Positions 34,363 to 43,835 of a stretch of DNA of 64,000 nt are shown one piece after another. Under the pieces are notes generated by a model. The model searched no databases, was not told the DNA's origin, and was given only the letters and a program-made list of their open reading frames with translations. Both the position numbers and the translations under genes were made by a program. The first letter of the stretch is position 1; every line of letters begins with the position of its first letter. Where the stretch lies: NCBI RefSeq assembly GCF_020554865.1, contig NZ_JAJCIC010000004.1:136269-200268 (forward strand), read 5' to 3'. Source of the DNA: Lacrimispora sp. 210928-DFI.3.58. GTDB lineage: Bacteria > Bacillota > Clostridia > Lachnospirales > Lachnospiraceae.

Positions 34363-36252
34363 TTAATAACTAAAAGTTATTATATTTCCTGTGTACAGCT
34401 GAAAATACCGTCCCTTCTCCTCCAGAAGCTGTTCGTGGGTTCCCCGCTCAATGATCCGTCCATGCTCCAGGACCATGATACAATCCGCATTCTTTACCGT
34501 CGACAGCCTGTGGGCGATCACAAAGGTAGTCCTTCCCTTCATCAGACGGTCCATGCCCTCCTGCACCAGGGTCTCTGTCCTGGTATCAATGGAAGAGGTT
34601 GCCTCGTCTAAGATCAGCACCGGCGGATCGGCCACGGCGGCCCTGGCAATGGCTAACAGCTGCCTCTGCCCCTGGCTCAGATTGGCTCCGTCCCCTGTCA
34701 GTATGGTCTGGTACCCCTCCGGCAGACGCTTGATAAAGCTGTGGGCATTGGCAAGCTTCGCGGCGTTGATGCACTCCACGTCTGTGGCATCAAGGCGGCC
34801 ATAGCGTATATTGTCCATCACTGTCCCGGTAAACAGATGGGTATCCTGGAGCACCATGCCCAGGGAGCGGCGCAGGTCTGCCTTTTTAATTTTGTTGATA
34901 TTGATGCTGTCATAGCGGATCTTGCCGTCCTGGATGTCGTAAAAACGGTTAATGAGATTGGTAATGGTCGTCTTTCCCGCCCCTGTGCTCCCCACAAAGG
35001 CGATCTTCTGTCCCGGAGTGGCATAGAGCTTTATGTTGTGCAGGATGGGCTTTCCCTCATCGTATCCAAAGTCCACATCGTTGAAGGTCACATCCCCCTT
35101 AAGCCTTGTGTAGGTAATGGTTCCATCGGCCTGATGGGGATGCTTCCAGGCCCAGAGTCCGGTACGGCTCTGACTCTCCTCCAGGGAGCCGTCCGCATTT
35201 TCCCTGACATTTACCAGCTCCACATAGCCCTCGTCCTTCTCAGGCTCCTCGTCCAGAAGCTCAAATACCCGCTCCGCTCCGGCCAGTGCCATGACGATGC
35301 TGTTCATCTGCTGGCTGATCTGTGTGATGGGCCTGGTAAAGTTCTTATTCAGGTTCAAAAAGGCTACCAGTCCTCCCAGAGTCAGGCCTCCATGGCCGCT
35401 CAAAGCCAGGGCTGCTCCCAATACTGCGCAGAGGACGTAGCTGATATTTCCCAGGTTACCGTTGACCGGCATCATAATGTTGGCGAACTTATTTGCCTGG
35501 CAGGTGCTCTCCCGAAGCTGATCATTCAGCTTTCGAAACTGTTCCTTGCTCTGTTCCTCGTGGCAGAACACCTTGACTACCTTCTGCCCCTCCATCATTT
35601 CCTCAATATAGCCGTTGACCCGACCCAGGCTTTTCTGCTGCTCCCGGAAATACCGGGAGGACCGGTCGCCTATTTTTGATGCCGCAAGCAGCATGATCCC
35701 CACCATAACAAGGGCCATCACTGTCAGAGGGACATTCAGGACCACCATGCTGATAAATGTGACAGCCAGCGTCACAAAGGAATTAATGATCTGCGGGATG
35801 CTCTGGCTGATCAGCTGGCGCAGGGTGTCCACGTCATTGGTATAGATAGACATGATATCGCCGTGGGCATGGGTGTCAAAGTAGCGGATGGGAAGGGATT
35901 CCATGTGGTGAAACAGCTGGACTCTCAGATTCCTCATAGTTCCCTGGGTGATATTGATCATGATGCGGTTATAAAGATAGGCGCATAGGATCCCAACAGC
36001 ATAGACCGCAGCCAGGCTTCCCACCGCCTTTGCCAGGGGCAGAAAATCCGGCGTCTTCTCCCTTGTCAGCGGCAGGATGTAGTCATCGATCAGGCTCTGC
36101 ATAAAGAGCGTCCCCCGCAGGGTTGCCAGGGCAGAGCCCAAAATGCAGATCACCACACAGCCAAAGGACCATTTGTAGTCCTTCAGCATATATCCGAGAA
36201 CCCGCGCAAGAACAGGTCCCGGCTGCGTCTTCTTCTTTTTCTGTATGCTCAT
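34363..36252 (-). CDS. ABC transporter, fused permease/ATPase (catalytic-site subunit)
   Basis: 629 residues: six membrane segments, a 45-residue insert before the nucleotide-binding domain (about 340-385), then Walker A GSTGAGKTT, signature LSQGQRQ, Walker B VLILDEATSS and H-loop IAHRLST. It carries the canonical catalytic glutamate, unlike its partner, so the two genes encode an asymmetric heterodimeric multidrug-type exporter. It follows the partner gene after 3 nt. A MarR gene heads the operon. Confidence 0.9.
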   Translation of the reverse strand: MSIQKKKKTQPGPVLARVLGYMLKDYKWSFGCVVICILGSALATLRGTLFMQSLIDDYILPLTREKTPDFLPLAKAVGSLAAVYAVGILCAYLYNRIMINITQGTMRNLRVQLFHHMESLPIRYFDTHAHGDIMSIYTNDVDTLRQLISQSIPQIINSFVTLAVTFISMVVLNVPLTVMALVMVGIMLLAASKIGDRSSRYFREQQKSLGRVNGYIEEMMEGQKVVKVFCHEEQSKEQFRKLNDQLRESTCQANKFANIMMPVNGNLGNISYVLCAVLGAALALSGHGGLTLGGLVAFLNLNKNFTRPITQISQQMNSIVMALAGAERVFELLDEEPEKDEGYVELVNVRENADGSLEESQSRTGLWAWKHPHQADGTITYTRLKGDVTFNDVDFGYDEGKPILHNIKLYATPGQKIAFVGSTGAGKTTITNLINRFYDIQDGKIRYDSININKIKKADLRRSLGMVLQDTHLFTGTVMDNIRYGRLDATDVECINAAKLANAHSFIKRLPEGYQTILTGDGANLSQGQRQLLAIARAAVADPPVLILDEATSSIDTRTETLVQEGMDRLMKGRTTFVIAHRLSTVKNADCIMVLEHGRIIERGTHEQLLEEKGRYFQLYTGNIITFSY

Positions 36253-36255
36253 CGC

Positions 36256-38028
36256 CTACACCTCCCTTTCCGTCTGATTCTCCGGAGAAGCAGCATGGTC
36301 GAAATCGCCGCCTCCATTCATCTGGGTATCATAGATCTCACGGTAGATCTGATTGGATTCCAGCAGCCTCTCATGGGTGTCGAAGCCGGATATCTGCCCA
36401 TCCTCCATTACCAGGATCCTGTCGGCATCCTGGACGCTGGAAATCCTCTGGGCAATGATCAGCTTCGTGGTTCCCGGTATCTGCTCGCCAAAGGCCTTCC
36501 GTATCCTGGAATCCGTAGCCGTATCCACTGCGCTGGTGGAATCATCCAGGATCAGCACCTTCGGTTTCTTTAACAGGGCCCGTGCAATGCAGAGCCGCTG
36601 CTTCTGGCCGCCTGAGACATTAGCTCCTCCCTGCTCGATCCAGGAATGGTATTTGTCCGGAAGCTGTTCAATAAATTCATCTGCACATGCCTGGCGGCAG
36701 GCCTCCCTGCACTCCTCCTCTGTAGCGTCCTCCTTGCCCCAGCGCAGGTTGTCAAGGATAGTTCCGGAAAAGAGGACATTTTTCTGGAGCACCACTGCCA
36801 CCTGGTTTCTCAGAACCTCCATATCGTAAGAGCATACGTCCCTTCCTCCCACAAGCACCTGTCCCTTGTCCGCATCGTACAGACGGCTGACCAGATTCAC
36901 AAGGCTGGTTTTTCCGCAGCCAGTCCCTCCGATGATCCCAATGGTCTCCCCGGAGTCAATGTGCAGGTTAATATCACGCAGTGTCTCCTCACCGCTGCCC
37001 TGCTTATAGGAAAAAGCCACATGGTTAAAATCAATGCTCCCATCGGAGATTTCCCTTACCGGCTCCTCCGGGTTTGTCATATCCGTCTTTTCCTCCAGCA
37101 CCTCTGCAATACGCCGACCGCTGGCAGCGCTCATAGTCAGTATGACAAAGACCATAGACAGCATCATGAGGGACATCAGGACCCCCATCACATAGCTGAA
37201 CATGGAGGTCAGCTCACCTGTTGTCAGGTCCCCGATCACAATGTAGTGGGCCCCGAACCAGGACAGACCGATCATGCAGCCGTACACCACCAGCATCATA
37301 ACGGGATTGTTCAGAGCCAGCAGGCCTTCTGCCCTGACAAAGAGGCGGTAGAGATTATCTGCTGCTTTTTTGAATTTCTCATCCTCGTATTCTTCCCTTA
37401 CAAAGGCCTTTACCACCCGGATGGCGGAAACATTTTCCTGGATGCCTCCGTTTAACTCGTCATACTTATCAAAGACCTGTTCATAGAAGCGGACTGCCCT
37501 GCTCATGATCAGAGCCAGGGCAATGGACAGCACCAAAATTGCTGCCAGAAAAATGAGGCTCAGCCTTCGGTTGATCACAAAGCACATGCACAGACTGCAT
37601 ACCAGCATCAGCGGAGAGCGGACTGCGATCCGAAGGCTCATCTGATAGGCGACCTGCATGTTCATAACATCCGTTGTCATGCGGGTCACCAGGCCGGCGG
37701 TGCTGAACCTGTCAATGTTGGAAAAGGCGAAGGTCTGGATATTCTCATACATTCCCTCCCGCAGGTTTGCGGCAAAGCCTGAGGAGGCCTCTGCGCCGTA
37801 CCGACCTGCCATCACGCCAAAATAGAGGCTGAAAAATGCCAGAACCAGCATCAATGCTCCATAGGCGTAAACCATGGTACTATTTCCTGCCTCAATCCCC
37901 TTGTCAATGATAGATGCCATGATGAAGGGGATGAGCACCTCCATCAATACCTCCAGAGCAGTGAAGAGGGGCGTCAAAACGGACACCCGTCTGTATTCGC
38001 CCACGCATTTTAACAATGTTCTTATCAT
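36256..38028 (-). CDS. ABC transporter, fused permease/ATPase (degenerate-site subunit)
   Basis: 590 residues with exporter fold. Walker A GGTGCGKTS, signature VSGGQKQ, and Walker B VLILDDSTSAVD in which aspartate replaces the catalytic glutamate; the H-loop position reads IAQRISS with glutamine in place of histidine. Both changes mark the non-hydrolysing site of heterodimeric exporters such as BmrCD or TM287/288 type. The start overlaps the MarR stop by 4 nt (ATGA). Confidence 0.9.
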   Translation of the reverse strand: MIRTLLKCVGEYRRVSVLTPLFTALEVLMEVLIPFIMASIIDKGIEAGNSTMVYAYGALMLVLAFFSLYFGVMAGRYGAEASSGFAANLREGMYENIQTFAFSNIDRFSTAGLVTRMTTDVMNMQVAYQMSLRIAVRSPLMLVCSLCMCFVINRRLSLIFLAAILVLSIALALIMSRAVRFYEQVFDKYDELNGGIQENVSAIRVVKAFVREEYEDEKFKKAADNLYRLFVRAEGLLALNNPVMMLVVYGCMIGLSWFGAHYIVIGDLTTGELTSMFSYVMGVLMSLMMLSMVFVILTMSAASGRRIAEVLEEKTDMTNPEEPVREISDGSIDFNHVAFSYKQGSGEETLRDINLHIDSGETIGIIGGTGCGKTSLVNLVSRLYDADKGQVLVGGRDVCSYDMEVLRNQVAVVLQKNVLFSGTILDNLRWGKEDATEEECREACRQACADEFIEQLPDKYHSWIEQGGANVSGGQKQRLCIARALLKKPKVLILDDSTSAVDTATDSRIRKAFGEQIPGTTKLIIAQRISSVQDADRILVMEDGQISGFDTHERLLESNQIYREIYDTQMNGGGDFDHAASPENQTEREV

Positions 38029-38480
38029 ATCGGTTCCTCCATTCTGTCAGCGGACGTTTGCTTTAAATTCAAAAGCATCCGGCAGAGGACCTGCTCTGTA
38101 AGCTGCAATTCCTGCCTTGATATTCCTCTGCACATATCCTCACCTCGTTTTTTCAAAAAGTCTTCTACTTCCTGCTGCTTTTCATAGGCCTTTTCTGTCA
38201 GAACAAGCCTCTTTTTTCTGTCATCTGCAATATCACCCTCTGTGTTCAGGTATCCCTTTTTCTTTAGACTCTTCAGGATCGTAGATATGGTTGCCTTTGA
38301 TATTCCAAAAGCCTTTTGGATATCCTTTGCATACAGAGCCTTGGAATCCTGGGACAACAGGTGATTTAACATAATGCACTGGCCGGAGGTAATCCCCAGA
38401 TTTTTGGCATTTGACCTCTCGTACTGCTCCAGCGCTGCTTTTATTTGCTTTAAAAGACAATTGATCCTGATCTCTTCCAT
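38025..38480 (-). CDS. MarR family transcriptional regulator
   Basis: About 151 residues with a winged helix: LYAKDIQKAFGISKATIST, LKKKGYLNTEGDIADDRKKRLVLTEKA is the wing with the DxR signature. ATG at 38480 follows GAGGTGGAAAAC; the frame from 38519 is longer with a poorly spaced site. First gene of the operon with the two ABC genes, overlapping the next by 4 nt. It probably represses the exporter until a toxic ligand binds. Confidence 0.9.
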   Translation of the reverse strand: MEEIRINCLLKQIKAALEQYERSNAKNLGITSGQCIMLNHLLSQDSKALYAKDIQKAFGISKATISTILKSLKKKGYLNTEGDIADDRKKRLVLTEKAYEKQQEVEDFLKKRGEDMCRGISRQELQLTEQVLCRMLLNLKQTSADRMEEPI

Positions 38481-38613
38481 GTTTTCCACCTCTTGATCCG
38501 TGCGGTTTTCTGACTGCATCCCTTCCTATGTTCGCGGCCAAATGATTTGCATTCAAACCATATGCCTTAAAACATTATAACTGCCTGTGGGCTGTAAGAG
38601 AATTGAATATTTC

Positions 38614-38629
38614 TTATTATCAATAATAA
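38614..38629. promoter_or_regulatory. Palindrome TTATTA-N4-TAATAA upstream of MarR operon
   Basis: A perfect inverted repeat with a TCAA centre, about 135 nt before the MarR start and upstream of a minus-strand TATAAT near 38573. It is a candidate MarR operator; AT-rich composition makes chance more likely than for GC-containing sites. Confidence 0.4.
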
Positions 38630-38678
38630 AAGGTTAATAATGTTGTAAAACAGGCTCCTGAGCGGGAACGCGCAAAAT

Positions 38679-38731
38679 AAAAAAGAGAGCGGCTGCAGGC
38701 ATCATCGAACTGCCTGAAGCATCTCTCTTTT
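38679..38731. terminator. Bidirectional terminator after malQ
   Basis: AAAGAGAG (38682-38689) pairs with CTCTCTTT (38723-38730), enclosing an inner TGCAGGCA/TGCCTG stem; T-runs lie on both strands. It ends the malQ transcript 20 nt after its stop. Confidence 0.78.
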
Positions 38732-38751
38732 GGTTGTATAAAGTCTCTCCC

Positions 38752-40260
38752 TCACTGCCCTCCGGCATTCAGGCGCCCATATCTTCTCGTCATCTCATAG
38801 ATCTCTTTCTGCAGCTCCACGCTCAGCTCCTCTTTTTGCAGCCTCCATTTCCAATTTTTACCAACCGTGGAGGGCTGGTTCATCCTGCAGGAATTGTCAT
38901 AGCCCAGATAGTCCTGCATGGGAATGATGCACAGGCTGGCGCGGCTGGCCATGATCAGGCTGATAAATGACTTGTACAGGCGGTGGGACGGAGTGTAGTG
39001 GTCGCAGAGATAATCCCGCGCCAGCTTCCGCTCCTCCTTTGTAATGCTGGTAAACCAGCCTGCAATGGTCTCGTTGTCATGGGTTCCCGTATAAGCCACG
39101 CTGTTCTCCGGGTAATTGTGAGGGAGATAGTCATTGGCACAGCCGGAATCGCGGGAATCAAAGGCAAATTCCAGAACCTTCATGCCGGGAAAGCCGCTTT
39201 CTTTCACCAGCTGGCGGACAGAATCTGTTACATAGCCCAGATCCTCGGCAATGACCTGCTTCCATCCCAAGGCTCTTTCCACATGGCGGAAAAGGTCGAT
39301 CCCAGGCCCCTTCTCCCAGTGTCCGTTCATGGCTGTCTGATCTCCATAGGGAATAGAGTAATATTCGTCAAACCCACGGAAATGGTCGATGCGCACCACA
39401 TCATACAGCCGAAAACAGTAAGCGAGGCGGGAGATCCACCACTCATATCCTGTCTGCCTGTGGTAATCCCAACGGTACAGCGGATTGCCCCAAAGCTGCC
39501 CTGTGGCTGAGAAACCGTCCGGAGGGCAGCCTGCCACCGCCACAGGGACATTGTCCCCATCCAGCTGAAAGAGCTCCGGATGTGCCCATGCATCCGCGCT
39601 GTCCATTGCCACATAGATGGGGATATCGCCGATGAGCCGGATCCCCCTCTCATTGGCATAGGCCTTTAGCGCCATCCACTGCCTGTAAAATACAAACTGC
39701 ATATACTGCTGGAACTCAATATCAAAATACAATTCCCTGCGGTAATAGTCCATGGCATATCCATAGCGCAGACGGATATCCTCCGCCCACTCTGTCCAGG
39801 GCTTTCCTCCAAAGCGGTCCTTCACTGCCATAAACAGCCCGTAATCATCCAGCCACCAGCGGTTTTCCTCCAGAAAGCGCTGATAGTCCTGGTTCTGGCT
39901 GATATTGCTGCGCTCGTAGGCCTTGCGAAGAAGGGGATACCGATTCCTGTACATTTTCTCGTAGTCAATGCTCTCTGCATTGTCTCCCAGATCAGCCTCC
40001 CCGCATTCCTCCTCCGTGAGCACGCCCTCCTCTATCAGCGCCTCCAGACTGATAAAATAGGGGTTTCCTGCAAAGGTGGAAAAGGACTGATAGGGGGAAT
40101 CCCCGTAGCTTGTGGGGCCCAAGGGCAGGATCTGCCAGTAGCTTTGCCCCGCCTCCCTCAGCCAGTCCACAAAATCGTGGGCGCTTTTTGAAAAGCAGCC
40201 GATCCCATGATTTGACGGAAGGCTTGTGATCGATAGTAAAATACCGCCAGCTCTGTTCAT
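38752..40260 (-). CDS. malQ: 4-alpha-glucanotransferase
   Basis: 502 residues, normal for MalQ (GH77). It disproportionates maltodextrins in the cytoplasm. Family blocks are GILLSITSLPSNHGIG, GQSYWQILPLGPT, IGDIPIYVAMDSADAW, CPPDGFSATGQLWGNP, DVVRIDHFRGFDEY with the nucleophile aspartate, VIAEDLGYVT with the acid/base glutamate, and TGTHDNETIAGW. The start follows AGGGGAG. It follows the endonuclease/phosphatase gene after 15 nt and lies downstream of a glucose-family PTS gene, consistent with maltodextrin and glucose use. Confidence 0.96.
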   Translation of the reverse strand: MNRAGGILLSITSLPSNHGIGCFSKSAHDFVDWLREAGQSYWQILPLGPTSYGDSPYQSFSTFAGNPYFISLEALIEEGVLTEEECGEADLGDNAESIDYEKMYRNRYPLLRKAYERSNISQNQDYQRFLEENRWWLDDYGLFMAVKDRFGGKPWTEWAEDIRLRYGYAMDYYRRELYFDIEFQQYMQFVFYRQWMALKAYANERGIRLIGDIPIYVAMDSADAWAHPELFQLDGDNVPVAVAGCPPDGFSATGQLWGNPLYRWDYHRQTGYEWWISRLAYCFRLYDVVRIDHFRGFDEYYSIPYGDQTAMNGHWEKGPGIDLFRHVERALGWKQVIAEDLGYVTDSVRQLVKESGFPGMKVLEFAFDSRDSGCANDYLPHNYPENSVAYTGTHDNETIAGWFTSITKEERKLARDYLCDHYTPSHRLYKSFISLIMASRASLCIIPMQDYLGYDNSCRMNQPSTVGKNWKWRLQKEELSVELQKEIYEMTRRYGRLNAGGQ

Positions 40261-40275
40261 ATGAAAAATCTCCCC

Positions 40276-41166
40276 TTAATGTTCGATTATTGCTTCCCTT
40301 ATTTCTATCGTGACTCCATAGTGGTCGGATACCTGGGGCTCCCTGGTTCCGCTGCATATGACTCCGGAAGAAAGTACCTGCCTGCGTTCACTGCTGAATA
40401 TATAGTCCAGCCGCATTCCGCTTCCGGCCTCCTTCTTTGATGAACGCTCCCTCCAGCCATCGATCACCTTGCTCACTGTGATCCCATCATCCCTTTTCTC
40501 TGCCAGCACATACGTATCCAGCCAGCCGTCCCCGCAGACAAGGTCATAGCCCTGCCCCCGCACCTCTGCCGGGCTGTTAAAATCCCCAAGCAGCCAGACG
40601 CCGGCTCCTGCCGCCCTTTTCTCCTGCAAATGGCGGTCAAGCGTCCTCCACTGGCGTTCAAACGGTTCCTCCTCATCATCCCACCAGCCCATGTGCACCG
40701 AGTAATACCATGATGTCTCTTCGCCCTTTGTCCTGATCCCCAGGACCTTCCTGGTCTTCCAGTACTGATAATCAGAGGACCTGCTGATCTGAAGCTGCTC
40801 TGCCTCCTCAATGGGGGCACGGCTGAAGATCGCCATGCCCTCGTCATAGATCCCATAGCCCACCTTTGCCGGCATCCAGCTCCACTCATAGGAAAGTCCT
40901 TCCCCAGCCAGACGATCTGCAAGCCACGCAGCATAGTTGTCCTGACGCAGCGGTATTTCCACGCCCGGGCAGGGGCGGTATCCGGGAACAGCTCCTGTTT
41001 CCAATCCGCAAGCCCCTCCCAGAACAGGAGACGCAATGGTCTGGTTCACCTCCTGCAAAGCCAGAATATCCGGCTTTTCCCGCAGCAGCACCTGCACAAA
41101 CTGCTCTCTCTTCTGTTCAAAATCCGGCTCCGCCAGACTGTGTGTATTGATGGTCATGATCTTCAT
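40276..41166 (-). CDS. Endonuclease/exonuclease/phosphatase family protein
   Basis: 296 residues. The family's metal and phosphate residues are visible: MTINTHS at the N-terminus, LALQEVNQ with the catalytic glutamate near residue 39, VWLLGDFNSPAE, and SDHYGVTIEI at the C-terminus. Members cleave phosphodiesters in DNA, phosphoinositides or sphingomyelin; no signal peptide is seen, so a cytoplasmic phosphoesterase is likely. The location between a PTS permease and MalQ suggests a sugar-phosphate-related role but does not prove it. Start after GGGAGGGAAAGGCTC. Confidence 0.85.
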   Translation of the reverse strand: MKIMTINTHSLAEPDFEQKREQFVQVLLREKPDILALQEVNQTIASPVLGGACGLETGAVPGYRPCPGVEIPLRQDNYAAWLADRLAGEGLSYEWSWMPAKVGYGIYDEGMAIFSRAPIEEAEQLQISRSSDYQYWKTRKVLGIRTKGEETSWYYSVHMGWWDDEEEPFERQWRTLDRHLQEKRAAGAGVWLLGDFNSPAEVRGQGYDLVCGDGWLDTYVLAEKRDDGITVSKVIDGWRERSSKKEAGSGMRLDYIFSSERRQVLSSGVICSGTREPQVSDHYGVTIEIREAIIEH

Positions 41167-41268
41167 GAGCCTTTCCCTCCCGGAAATCTTGTCAGCCTAT
41201 GCCAATTTGCCTGCCGGGCTTTCATGACCCGTCCTCTGCGCGGGCACAGGCGTTCTCTATGTATTACT

Positions 41269-43542
41269 CTATAAAATGTCATTAATATCTGATTTCAGTA
41301 CATCCGCCTTAGGCCCGTAGACAGCCTGGATCCCATTGTCCTTTTTAAGGAGTCCCAGCGCTCCCTCTGCCTTCCATGCAGGAAGCTCCGCTACCTTTGA
41401 GGGATCCTTCACCGTGACGCGCAGACGTGTCATGCAGGCATCCACCAGCGTGATGTTCTCTCTTCCGCCTAATAATGCGATGATCCTTTCCGCCTGACTG
41501 CTTCCAGAGCCATTGTTTCCGGCTCCGCTGCCTTCCGTTCCTGTGGCCTGAGGAAGATTCTCCCCATCCTCTCCGCCTTCGTCCGTATAGTTACCCAGAC
41601 GTCCCGGCGTTGCATATCCGAATTTGCCGATCATAACGTATGCCACAAGGTAACCGATCACAAAAAATGCCACAACACAGATCAGAAAATTCACCACATC
41701 CTGCCCCAGTCCGGCCTTTAGGGACATGGGGATCCTTGTCATAAATTCCAGATTGCCAAAGGAGTGCTGACGCAAAGGCAGGATGCCTGCCATTGCAAAG
41801 GCGCAGCCCTGGAGGATTGCGTATACCACATATAACGGCAGTGCGCAGAACATGAACATAAATTCCAAGGGCTCTGTAACGCCGGTCAGGAACACGGCCA
41901 GGACCGTGGATAAAAACATGGAGCGGTAACGCTTTCTCTTATCCCCGTCCACACGGCGGTACATTGCCAGGGCAACGCCTAAGAGCAGTCCGGTGGCTCC
42001 GATCATCTGTCCTACCTTGAAGCGGGCCGGTGTCACGGTGGTAAGCAGGTTCGTGTAAGCTGCCATATCACCTGCGTCCTTAAAATTGATCAGATCCGTT
42101 ACCCATGCAAGCCACAGCGGATCCTGTCCAAATACCTGAGAACCGGCGTTGATGCCTGTCTGGATGGTATAGGTTCCTCCAAAGGAGGTGTAGTTCATGG
42201 GAATCGTCAGCATATGGTGCAGTCCAAAGGGCAGCAGCAGACGCTCCAGGGTCCCATAGATAAATGGCGCAAATACCGGAGAGGTGGAGGAGGAATTGGC
42301 GATCCACACGCCGAATGCATTGATCCCTCCCTGCACCACCGGCCATACAACTGCCAGCACAGCTGAAATGATGACAGACCATGCGATCACTACCATGGGC
42401 ACAAAGCGCTTTCCGTTAAAAAATGCCAGCGCATCCGGGAGCTTGCGGAAGTTATAATACTTATTATATATCATTCCGCCTGTAAATCCAGAAATAATTC
42501 CCACAAAAACACCCATATTCAAGGCAGGAGCCCCAAGCACGGAGGTGAAATATCCATTTACCAGGATCTCCTTCCCAAACAGTGTATGAGTCACGGCCTC
42601 CGGATCATTTAACATAGCGCTCGTCACACCGAAGATTGCTCCGGTAATGCAGTTGATGAGCACAAAGGCGATAACAGCTGCAAAAGCTCCGCCTGCCCTC
42701 TCCTTTGCCCAGGAGCCGCCGATGGCAACAGCGAACAGGATATGCAGATTGTTGATGATAGCCCAGCCAATGTTTTCCATGGTACTTCCGATCATGAGCA
42801 CTGTATGGATATCAGCGCCGCCCATCTGCACCAGCTTTCCAAGGCTGATCATCAGCCCGGCTGCCGGCATCACTGCGATCACCGCCATCAAAACCTTTCC
42901 CAGCTTCTGCAGAAAATCAAAATTGATCTTTGCCTTTTTCTTCTCCGTCCCTGCTGTCACAGCCTCCTCTGCCTTCTGCCCGAAATTCTTTCCTGCAGCC
43001 CCCTGTTCCGGCAAAACCTCTCCGGATGGCTTCTCATTCCCATTCATGCCGCCGGCAGCAGCAATGGATTCCTCCTCTGAAAATGTAATTACCGCATCCT
43101 CGCCAGCTCTCACTCTTCCGCCATGGCCCTGCAGGATCCTTCCTGACACTCCCCCGCACACCAGTACCGGTGTGACCGGATTGATATCCCGCTCCTTCAG
43201 ATATGCCAGATCGACCTCTGCTATCCTATCCCCGGCCTTTACCTTATCTCCGGCCTTCACAAATACCTTGAAGCACGCTCCTTTTAGGGCAACTGTCTCC
43301 AGACCCACATGCACCAAAAGCTCCAGCCCCTCCTCAGACCGGAAGCCAAATGCATGCATGGTGTCTGCCACCGATACCACCTCTCCCGTTACCGGGCTGA
43401 GGATCGTTCCATCCTCCGGGATCACCGCCATGCCATCTCCGATGATCTTCTGTGAAAATACAGGATCCGGAACCTGCTCCAACGCAACTGCCTGCCCGGT
43501 AAGCGGAGACAAAATCCGCAGGCCATGTTCATTCTTATTCAT
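41269..43542 (-). CDS. PTS transporter, glucose/glucoside family, IIA-IIC-IIB
   Basis: About 757 residues. Residues 1-140 are an EIIA-Glc domain (TMHAFG with His63, LLVHVGLETV with phospho-acceptor His78). An EIIC domain of about ten membrane segments follows (GKVLMAVIAVMPAAG to about 660). The C-terminal EIIB domain has phospho-acceptor Cys703 in DACMTRLRV. The A-C-B order is unlike the C-B-A order of ptsG. It imports and phosphorylates glucose, maltose or another glucoside. ATG at 43542 follows GGGAGG; a GTG six codons earlier is an alternative. A 12-14 bp imperfect hairpin follows the stop. Confidence 0.92.
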   Translation of the reverse strand: MNKNEHGLRILSPLTGQAVALEQVPDPVFSQKIIGDGMAVIPEDGTILSPVTGEVVSVADTMHAFGFRSEEGLELLVHVGLETVALKGACFKVFVKAGDKVKAGDRIAEVDLAYLKERDINPVTPVLVCGGVSGRILQGHGGRVRAGEDAVITFSEEESIAAAGGMNGNEKPSGEVLPEQGAAGKNFGQKAEEAVTAGTEKKKAKINFDFLQKLGKVLMAVIAVMPAAGLMISLGKLVQMGGADIHTVLMIGSTMENIGWAIINNLHILFAVAIGGSWAKERAGGAFAAVIAFVLINCITGAIFGVTSAMLNDPEAVTHTLFGKEILVNGYFTSVLGAPALNMGVFVGIISGFTGGMIYNKYYNFRKLPDALAFFNGKRFVPMVVIAWSVIISAVLAVVWPVVQGGINAFGVWIANSSSTSPVFAPFIYGTLERLLLPFGLHHMLTIPMNYTSFGGTYTIQTGINAGSQVFGQDPLWLAWVTDLINFKDAGDMAAYTNLLTTVTPARFKVGQMIGATGLLLGVALAMYRRVDGDKRKRYRSMFLSTVLAVFLTGVTEPLEFMFMFCALPLYVVYAILQGCAFAMAGILPLRQHSFGNLEFMTRIPMSLKAGLGQDVVNFLICVVAFFVIGYLVAYVMIGKFGYATPGRLGNYTDEGGEDGENLPQATGTEGSGAGNNGSGSSQAERIIALLGGRENITLVDACMTRLRVTVKDPSKVAELPAWKAEGALGLLKKDNGIQAVYGPKADVLKSDINDIL

Positions 43543-43600
43543 CTTCCTATAACCTCCCACAAAATTTTTTGCATTCTTCGTGCAATTTTATGCTTGTTTT

Positions 43601-43648
43601 ACGCAATCGCTTGCATTAAATATAATCCTTTTGCACGCCATTTGTAAA
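43601..43648 (-). promoter_or_regulatory. PTS promoter with LacI/CcpA-type operator
   Basis: TTTACA (43643-43648), 18 nt, TATATT (43619-43624) on the minus strand. Immediately downstream, ACGCAATCGCTTGCAT (43601-43616) fits the LacI/CcpA cre pattern WTGNAANCGNWNNCAW with one mismatch. It is either a cre site or the operator of the divergent LacI regulator. Confidence 0.68.
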
Positions 43649-43771
43649 CAGGTTTTTCAATCAAATCCCTTTTTCTATCTTTTTCACAAAAACGCTGCCA
43701 GTCAATTGTGCAATTTTTCCATTCCCATTATGCAACATTTCTTTTTAATTGCACTGCATTGCATGATCCAA

Positions 43772-43800
43772 TTGACTTTTCCCCTGCATTCCGATAAAAT
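43772..43800 (+). promoter_or_regulatory. Promoter of the LacI-family gene
   Basis: TTGACT (43772-43777), 17 nt, TAAAAT (43795-43800), about 35 nt before the start codon. Several TTGCA/TGCAA half-sites (43706, 43732, 43750, 43758) lie just upstream and could hold the regulator. Confidence 0.7.
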
Positions 43801-43835
43801 GTGGGTATAAACGGCTTGTGGAAAGGAGAATCACT

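Noticed and set aside
34364..34382. TAATAACT/AGTTATTA palindrome at the end of the ABC gene as an operator
   Set aside because: It is within the last codons and stop of the coding sequence; AT-rich and likely by chance or a weak 3' stem.
34741..35679. 312-codon plus-strand reading frame
   Set aside because: Antisense to the ABC transporter gene, which has all expected motifs.
42647..43552. 301-codon plus-strand reading frame rich in S, T and P
   Set aside because: Antisense to the PTS gene; composition is that of a shadow frame.
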